A stretch of 10,132 bases of DNA from Clostridium sp. (GTDB taxonomy: Bacteria; Bacillota; Clostridia; Clostridiales; Clostridiaceae), in the NCBI GenBank assembly GCA_012511315.1, contig JAAZGI010000401.1, positions 1 through 10,132 of the forward strand, written 5' to 3'. Every line of letters begins with the position of its first letter. The stretch's first letter is position 1. Positions 6,842-10,132 of the stretch are shown piece after piece. The notes below the pieces were generated by a model, which searched no databases, was not told where the DNA came from, and saw nothing but the letters and a program-made list of their open reading frames with translations. A program made the position numbers and the translations under genes.

Positions 6842-7036
6842 CTACATTTCTCCTTCCTCAGTCTCCTGAGCCTCTACAGGCTCAGATACAGCTTCTTCTC
6901 CTGCTGCTTCTTCTACAGGTTCAGCCTGTACCTCGTTGGTAGCTTCTGCAACTTCAGTTTCGACAACCTCAGTCTCTTCTACCGGATTCTCAGAAGTTAA
7001 AATCTCTTCCTGAGTGTTCTTGTTTTCATTTTCCAT
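6842..7036 (-). CDS. Small acidic protein directly upstream of, and in frame with, the S1 gene
   Basis: This is a 64-residue, extremely acidic frame dominated by Glu, Val and Ala, with repeated EE/VE/ET units, no aromatic residues, no Cys and almost no basic residues after residue 7. It is probably disordered. The ATG at 7036 has AGGAGG 10 bases upstream. The frame ends GAAATG TAG, and the next base is the A of the S1 ATG, so the two frames are contiguous and in phase. Glu/Gly codons near its end form the S1 ribosome binding site. It may be a leader cistron, or an acidic N-terminal extension of S1 split by a TAG or joined by readthrough. Acidic N-terminal extensions occur in some S1 proteins. 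No specific function can be assigned. Confidence 0.65.
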   Translation of the reverse strand: MENENKNTQEEILTSENPVEETEVVETEVAEATNEVQAEPVEEAAGEEAVSEPVEAQETEEGEM

Positions 7037-7037
7037 T

Positions 7038-7091
7038 CTACAATTCCCTCCTGGGCCAGCCGCACTTTACGGTCAGCCAAAATCTTTTCAT
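7038..7091 (-). CDS. Possible 17-codon upstream reading frame in the S1 leader
   Basis: An ATG at 7091 opens 17 codons reading MKRFWLTVKCGWPRREL and stops with TAG at 7040-7038, one base before the ATG of the acidic frame (TAGAATG). The AGGAGG of the next gene lies inside it. Its own ribosome binding site is weak (GAAAG at short spacing). The tight abutment suggests a leader peptide whose translation could affect the downstream start, but such a short frame may be chance. Confidence 0.2.
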   Translation of the reverse strand: MKRFWLTVKCGWPRREL

Positions 7092-7106
7092 TTATCTTTC
7101 GATAAA
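7091..7106 (-). promoter_or_regulatory. Small GAAA-loop hairpin in the S1 leader
   Basis: The minus-strand RNA can form UUUAUC-GAAA-GAUAAA, a six-pair A/U-rich stem capped by a GNRA tetraloop. Its 5' arm uses part of the T-run of the terminator just upstream, so the two could compete. No clear promoter lies between the terminator and the S1 genes, so this leader could be an attenuator region; that is inference only. Confidence 0.25.
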
Positions 7107-7133
7107 GAAAGCTGAAGAATTTCCTCAGCCTTT
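7104..7133 (-). terminator. Likely intrinsic terminator after the CBS-domain gene
   Basis: Just past the CBS-gene stop the minus strand reads GCTGAGGAA-A-TTCTTCAGC (stem 7129-7111, one G-U pair), flanked by AAAG on the 5' side and TTTCTTTATC on the 3' side. The stem is moderately stable and the T-run is interrupted, so partial readthrough into the S1 genes is plausible. Confidence 0.65.
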
Positions 7134-7136
7134 ATA

Positions 7137-7559
7137 TTAAAGAGCCCTTACGGGCTTATTAATCTTGGACTCATACAAATACTCGATAATATCAGCTCGC
7201 TTAACGATACCAATATAGGTTCCCTCATCATCCACCACAGGGACAAAGTTTTGCCTCAATGTTAAATCAACAATACTATTAAGGGTTTCATCCACACGAA
7301 CGCTCTTATGGTCTGACCGTCTTGGGATTTGGCTCACTTTTAATTTTGCTACTTTTTCATATGAAGTGGTTGGATTTTCTTGGATAACTCGGAGCACATC
7401 TCCTTCTGTCATCGTACCGATGTATCTGCCTTCTTGATCAATGACTGGAATCGCTGTCAGCCGATGGTGATTCATCCGCTCTAAAACATGTTGCAATTTC
7501 ACATTCAGTGTTTCATAGACAGTCTCACTTTTAGGTGAGAGAAAAAACATTATGTTCAT
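7137..7559 (-). CDS. CBS-domain pair protein
   Basis: This 140-residue protein consists almost entirely of two CBS motifs, at about residues 8-60 and 75-132. Each ends in the typical V-x-D-x-x-G-x-x-x-G-x-[ML/V] pattern: AIPVIDQEGRYIGTMTEGDV and VPVVDDEGTYIGIVKRADII. Stand-alone CBS pairs bind adenine nucleotides; some Firmicute members (for example DarB/CbpB) bind c-di-AMP, but nothing here shows which ligand is used. I chose the ATG at 7559 because GGGAG lies 6 bases upstream and homologous proteins start with the MNIxFFLxPKSE segment; ATGs at 7577 and 7565 are less well placed. It is followed by a terminator and preceded by a plausible promoter, so it is probably a single-gene unit. Confidence 0.85.
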   Translation of the reverse strand: MNIMFFLSPKSETVYETLNVKLQHVLERMNHHRLTAIPVIDQEGRYIGTMTEGDVLRVIQENPTTSYEKVAKLKVSQIPRRSDHKSVRVDETLNSIVDLTLRQNFVPVVDDEGTYIGIVKRADIIEYLYESKINKPVRAL

Positions 7560-7583
7560 TGACATCTCCCTGTGCATTGGTAG

Positions 7584-7679
7584 TTATAGTTTACCACAAA
7601 TTGAAGTCGATTTGAAAATTTTAATCAATTCTTCTACGTTTTTTTTCATTTTGGTGTATTTTCCAAAAATAAATTTCAT
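7584..7679 (-). CDS. Possible 31-residue small protein
   Basis: A minus-strand frame from ATG at 7679 to TAA at 7586-7584 encodes 31 residues, basic and lysine-rich (FIFGKYTKMKKNVEELIKIF in the middle). AAGGAA stands 9 bases upstream of the ATG. It fills the gap between the exonuclease gene and the CBS gene, and overlaps the predicted promoter of the latter. No homologue is recognised and the size is near chance expectation in AT-rich DNA, so the call is tentative. Confidence 0.22.
   Translation of the reverse strand: MKFIFGKYTKMKKNVEELIKIFKSTSICGKL
7588..7616 (-). promoter_or_regulatory. Candidate promoter for the CBS-domain gene
   Basis: On the minus strand TTCAAA (7616-7611) and TAAACT (7593-7588) are 17 bases apart, with TGG directly before the -10 (extended -10 form). 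Each hexamer matches four or more consensus positions. The predicted leader to the ATG at 7559 is about 20-25 bases. Confidence 0.45.
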
Positions 7680-7721
7680 CTAAACAAGTTCCTTATATAT
7701 TATTAAGCAGTTTCGAACTCA

Positions 7722-8663
7722 CTAATAATACTTGCTTCGTCTGGCTTGTCGTTGACCGATAATGGTGCGGAAGAAATCCTCCGGCACTTTTTTAATCTTT
7801 TTAAAATATTTACGTTCTCCTAACATATTCTCTTTCACTGATATATCTTCGTAGAAAAAACTCTTGCATTCTTCGCAATGGTAGAGTGATCTCACCTTCC
7901 CATTTTCATTATTCATTGATATGTCATAAATAATCTGTCCTTCACACAAAGGACAATGGGTAGTTATTTCTTTATCTGGAATCTCACGAACGGATATGTC
8001 ATTGATAAAGATTGAATCTGAAGAAAATAAAACGCGGGAACGAGTCAATCCATCCACTTTACCATAGCGCTCTAGCACTCGTTTTAAAACAAAAGCAGTT
8101 GATTGAGCATCATAAAATCCATCATGAAGTTTTTCATCATCCACCTCAACGCCAAACTCTTCCATAACATGTTTTAAGCTAGGGGTTCGATTTCCAGCTA
8201 ATTGCTTTCCTATCCACGTTTGAAGATCTAAGTACCGTTCGCCTAGAATAATTCTTGGTGTTTGGTGCATATGGCAATTCCTAATAATTTCATAGATATC
8301 TGACACACCCCAAGTCACAACAATCGCATCGCGGCAAAATTCTTCTAGCTGATGGATGGCTTCTGGATACAAAATTCCCTGATCCATATCTTCTTGAGTG
8401 ACCCCTGTCATCTCACTGATAAAGGGATTAAGATTCTTATAAAAAGTGTTTTTTACAATAAGGTTCATTCCTTCGCCAACTGTATGACCTCCATTGAGCC
8501 GAACTGCGCCAATTTGGATAATCTCATTTGGATACAGTCTCCGCTTGTAGGAATTTTCCCGGTTTAGGTATTGCTTCATGTTTTGATAAACACCTTGCAT
8601 ATTATTAAATTCAAGATCAATTACTACGTAATCCATACTGTTGTTAAAGGCCCATCCCTTCAT
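7722..8663 (-). CDS. DEDDh 3'-5' exonuclease with C-terminal zinc ribbon
   Basis: This 313-residue protein begins with an RNase T/DnaQ-type exonuclease fold of the DEDDh class, which removes nucleotides from 3' ends of DNA or RNA using two metal ions. The acidic set is visible: Asp16 and Glu18 in VIDLEFN (ExoI), Asp122 in TWGVSD (ExoII), and His180 with Asp185 in HDGFYDA (ExoIII). It resembles the KapD-like group. After about residue 205 comes a second part with CPLC (Cys237, Cys240) and CEEC (Cys263, Cys266), spaced as a four-Cys zinc ribbon, and then a basic tail ending RRSKYY. The start at 8663 has only a weak TTAGGT ribosome site; an ATG at codon 10 is possible and would keep all motifs. 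A promoter lies about 140 bases upstream. Substrate is unknown. Confidence 0.88.
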   Translation of the reverse strand: MKGWAFNNSMDYVVIDLEFNNMQGVYQNMKQYLNRENSYKRRLYPNEIIQIGAVRLNGGHTVGEGMNLIVKNTFYKNLNPFISEMTGVTQEDMDQGILYPEAIHQLEEFCRDAIVVTWGVSDIYEIIRNCHMHQTPRIILGERYLDLQTWIGKQLAGNRTPSLKHVMEEFGVEVDDEKLHDGFYDAQSTAFVLKRVLERYGKVDGLTRSRVLFSSDSIFINDISVREIPDKEITTHCPLCEGQIIYDISMNNENGKVRSLYHCEECKSFFYEDISVKENMLGERKYFKKIKKVPEDFFRTIIGQRQARRSKYY

Positions 8664-8704
8664 TGTTTTTACCTAACTTAAACTCAATATTTAAAGAATT
8701 AAAG

Positions 8705-8725
8705 CCTGTGTCTAGCAGACACTGG
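8705..8725. repeat. Quasi-palindrome in the exonuclease leader
   Basis: CC-T-GTGTCT-AGC-AGACAC-T-GG forms a 21-base near-perfect inverted repeat with a T-T mismatch and a 3-base centre. It lies 42 bases before the exonuclease ATG, downstream of the predicted promoter. It could be a protein-binding operator or an RNA hairpin in the leader. No T-run follows on the minus strand, so it is not a standard terminator. Confidence 0.45.
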
Positions 8726-8803
8726 TATGAAATGGTGAAACCTGGATTAATATATTTCCCAGTTATTAGAAACACTTTTTCTGATGCTAACTCACCGAAG
8801 TTT

Positions 8804-8834
8804 ATTATATCATAGGTCTCTTGTTTGATTCCAA
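8804..8834 (-). promoter_or_regulatory. Candidate extended -10 promoter for the exonuclease gene
   Basis: The minus strand carries TGATATAAT, a perfect TATAAT (8809-8804) with the TGn extension. TTGGAA stands at 8834-8829, but the spacer is 19 bases, so the -35 is poor. The predicted start near 8797 gives an unusually long leader of about 130 bases. Confidence 0.5.
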
Positions 8835-8870
8835 CTAACCCGTTAAATTTTATCGTTCACCTTAGCCTGA

Positions 8871-9578
8871 TTACTTTTTATTTTCATAAGAGGGGCTAAT
8901 TTCCCAGCTTACACAATCCTTTTTAATCAGACCTTTAATATATAAACTTTTGCTACTGCCTTTTCCAGATGCTGTTTTTACTGAAAGTAGGTCAGACTGT
9001 TCTCCCCATTGATCTCTCTTTTCATCAAGCCATGGGTGAATCGTTGTGTAATCAAAAGCACCAAGTCTTATCTTGCCCTTATCTGTAAGACTAAATAAAT
9101 AATTCTCTGGCAAAACTAGTAAATTGGGCCAACGGTTATCAAGCACAGCTAACTTAGGCAAGTAGCTGAATTCTTTTTCACTAAAAACAGAACCCCCATG
9201 AATGATCAAACCCAATTCATCTAGAAAAATTGTTTCAAACTCCTGTAATATTATTAAGTTGGGCAAATCTACTGCTTCTTGCCAGTTATTATTAATTTGT
9301 GTAATGCTTTCATTATTTTGTTCAGCGTTAGTATTTATGGCAATAATTTTAACCTTGGGAATCATATTTAATGCTTTGTGAATCAATTCGACATGATTTT
9401 CTATAAATCCCTTTAGATTGTGGATGTCTAGCAATAGCAAGTCAGCCTGCCATTCACCAATCACCTTCATCATTTCTTTAATTTCATCCTGCAAAAGCCC
9501 TTCATTTTCTTGACTTTGGAGATTCATAGATCTTGACGAAAAACCTACTGGTTGAACAAACCGGATCAAATGACTCAT
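8871..9578 (-). CDS. Hypothetical protein, probable metallophosphoesterase-derived pseudoenzyme
   Basis: This 235-residue soluble protein has no signal peptide or membrane helix. I read it as a remote relative of SbcD/YhaO-type metallophosphoesterases, from segments in matching order: ADLLLLDIHNLKG (where DxxLxxGDxxD is expected), KVKIIAINTNAEQ (where PVFxIxGNHD is expected), LPNLIILQEFETIFLDELGLIIHGGSVF (like the VETVxLEELGxxIHGxSF region), and GKIRLGAFDYTTIHP (where YWALGHIHK is expected). All usual metal ligands (DxH, GDxxD, GNHD, GHxH) are absent. If right, it is a catalytically dead homologue. No partner ATPase gene is adjacent. The ATG at 9578 has only GAAAGTG close upstream. The alignment is by eye and uncertain, but the reading frame itself is convincing. 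Confidence 0.75.
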   Translation of the reverse strand: MSHLIRFVQPVGFSSRSMNLQSQENEGLLQDEIKEMMKVIGEWQADLLLLDIHNLKGFIENHVELIHKALNMIPKVKIIAINTNAEQNNESITQINNNWQEAVDLPNLIILQEFETIFLDELGLIIHGGSVFSEKEFSYLPKLAVLDNRWPNLLVLPENYLFSLTDKGKIRLGAFDYTTIHPWLDEKRDQWGEQSDLLSVKTASGKGSSKSLYIKGLIKKDCVSWEISPSYENKK

Positions 9579-9595
9579 CTCACTTTCAATATTTA

Positions 9596-9610
9596 CTTTA
9601 AACGTTTACT
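9596..9610. promoter_or_regulatory. Palindromic operator-like site (cre-like)
   Basis: TAAACGTTTA at 9599-9608 is a perfect 10-bp palindrome, 20 bases upstream of the minus-strand gene start. The surrounding 15 bases match the CcpA/LacI-type cre consensus WTGNAANCGNWNNCW at 8 of 10 fixed positions; the missing ones include the first G. It might be an operator for the divergent region, but AT-rich palindromes of this size also occur by chance. Confidence 0.25.
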
Positions 9611-9731
9611 TTTAGGGTTTCAATATGTTTATAATAACAAATAGACAGGACATCTAACCACCATAGTGTCTAATAAGTCAAAATATTCCGTTTAGATATT
9701 TCATGTTAAAACATTATTCACATCAATAAGC

Positions 9732-9737
9732 TATAAT
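9732..9737 (+). promoter_or_regulatory. Candidate -10 element of the plus-strand small gene
   Basis: A perfect TATAAT lies 35 bases before the ATG at 9773, giving a predicted leader of about 29 bases. Upstream TTAAAACA at 9706-9713 is a weak -35 candidate. No equally good promoter is seen for the divergent minus-strand gene in this spacer. Confidence 0.5.
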
Positions 9738-9772
9738 TGAATTATATCATCACAGATCACAAGGAGGTTTCT

Positions 9773-9997
9773 ATGATTATTTACAAGAAAGTTTTTGACA
9801 CCATGGAAGAAGCAAACGAACAAGCAAAAAATTTGCCAGAAGACTGCCAAGACACTCATAACCTTGTCTCCATTCAAAAATTCAAAGAAGACTCAGTTGT
9901 CAAATATCGTCTCTTAGTCAACCGTATGGAACATAACGATCCTTCCAAAGAACCTATTACCTGTGGTCAAGAACCTGTATTTGAAGATCTAACATAA
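9773..9997 (+). CDS. Small orphan protein, 74 residues, function unknown
   Basis: This is the only plus-strand gene in the window. The ATG at 9773 has AAGGAGG 5 bases upstream; an earlier in-frame ATG at 9737 lies on the -10 element and is rejected. The protein is soluble, acidic to neutral, and opens IIYKKVFDTMEEANEQAKNL, suggesting a beta strand then a helix. It is followed by a predicted strand-rich middle (NLVSIQKFKEDSVVKYRLLV) and a flexible end with two Cys in total (residues 31 and 64). No signal peptide or membrane helix is present. I do not recognise a family. Good translation signals, a TATAAT box and a terminator make it a real, stand-alone gene. It is divergent from the phosphoesterase-like gene. 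Confidence 0.75.
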   Translation: MIIYKKVFDTMEEANEQAKNLPEDCQDTHNLVSIQKFKEDSVVKYRLLVNRMEHNDPSKEPITCGQEPVFEDLT

Positions 9998-10010
9998 AAA
10001 AAGGTTAGAT
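9987..10010 (+). repeat. Short inverted repeat over the stop codon of the small gene
   Basis: ATCTAAC (9987-9993) and GTTAGAT (10004-10010) pair perfectly over a 10-base A-rich loop that contains the TAA stop. On the plus strand no T-run follows. It may add 3'-end stability or be incidental. Confidence 0.35.
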
Positions 10011-10050
10011 TACGCTAATTCACTAATTTAAAATTTATACAACCCTTTAA

Positions 10051-10090
10051 GTAAAACGGAGTCAGTGATTGATCACTGACTCCGTTTTAC
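10051..10090 (+). terminator. Perfect 19-bp inverted repeat, probable bidirectional terminator
   Basis: The 19 bases at 10051-10069 (core ACGGAGTCAGTGAT) are the exact reverse complement of 10072-10090, around a 2-base centre. The arms begin GTAAAAC and end GTTTTAC, giving an A-run before and a T-run after the GC-rich core on either strand. It lies 53 bases after the small gene. It is suited to end that transcript, and possibly one from a gene beyond the right edge. Confidence 0.8.
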
Positions 10091-10132
10091 AGCTGTACTT
10101 TAGTTTTAATATAAATTTCTAGCCTATACTCC

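Noticed and set aside
8352..8567. Plus-strand 71-codon frame opposite the exonuclease gene
   Set aside because: It is antisense to the catalytic domain of a well-supported gene and has no supporting signals.

Overview
The window comes from an AT-rich, low-GC Gram-positive bacterium, most likely a member of the Clostridia. The grounds are the maf-radC-mreB-mreC order (the Bacillus/Clostridium cell-shape cluster), strong AGGAGG-type ribosome binding sites, a four-domain S1 protein with a basic RG-rich tail, and Firmicute-type CBS and exonuclease proteins. Genus cannot be fixed from the sequence; an Acetobacterium/Eubacterium-like acetogen is a guess. Almost everything lies on the minus strand, so transcription runs from high to low coordinates. 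Only one small gene at the right end is on the plus strand. I see no rRNA, tRNA, CRISPR array, transposase or phage gene.

Layout, left to right. Positions 1-3092 hold mreC (cut by the window edge), mreB, radC and maf, with ATGA overlap or short gaps between mreC, mreB and radC and a 39-base gap between radC and maf. This is an elongation/cell-shape operon with a nucleotide-pool sanitising enzyme at its head. Positions 3093-3689 contain no intact gene: they hold a likely promoter for maf and two scraps of decayed minus-strand coding sequence, one with a 30-base tandem repeat that reads as a ten-residue protein repeat broken by a TAA. Positions 3690-5424 are a two-gene unit: an upstream 3-mercaptopyruvate-type sulfurtransferase and a downstream six-helix FUSC/aromatic-acid-exporter-like membrane protein. 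A strong terminator at about 5494-5526 separates this unit from the S1 gene.

Positions 5552-7036 hold the S1 gene (rpsA-like), preceded without any gap by a 64-residue very acidic reading frame in the same frame, the two separated by a single TAG. Its leader also contains a possible 17-codon upstream frame and competing hairpins. Further right are a CBS-pair protein (7137-7559), a DEDDh 3'-5' exonuclease with a C-terminal zinc ribbon (7722-8663), and a protein (8871-9578) that looks like an SbcD/YhaO-type metallophosphoesterase stripped of its metal-binding motifs. A divergent intergenic region then leads to a plus-strand 74-residue orphan gene (9773-9997), followed by a perfect 19-bp inverted repeat that is probably a bidirectional terminator.

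The content is mostly core housekeeping: cell wall elongation (MreB/MreC), nucleotide sanitation (Maf), translation (S1) and RNA/DNA turnover (exonuclease). No obvious new defence or metabolic system is present. The points most worth a second look are the acidic frame/TAG/S1 junction, the apparent phosphoesterase pseudoenzyme, and the decayed region between maf and the FUSC gene.
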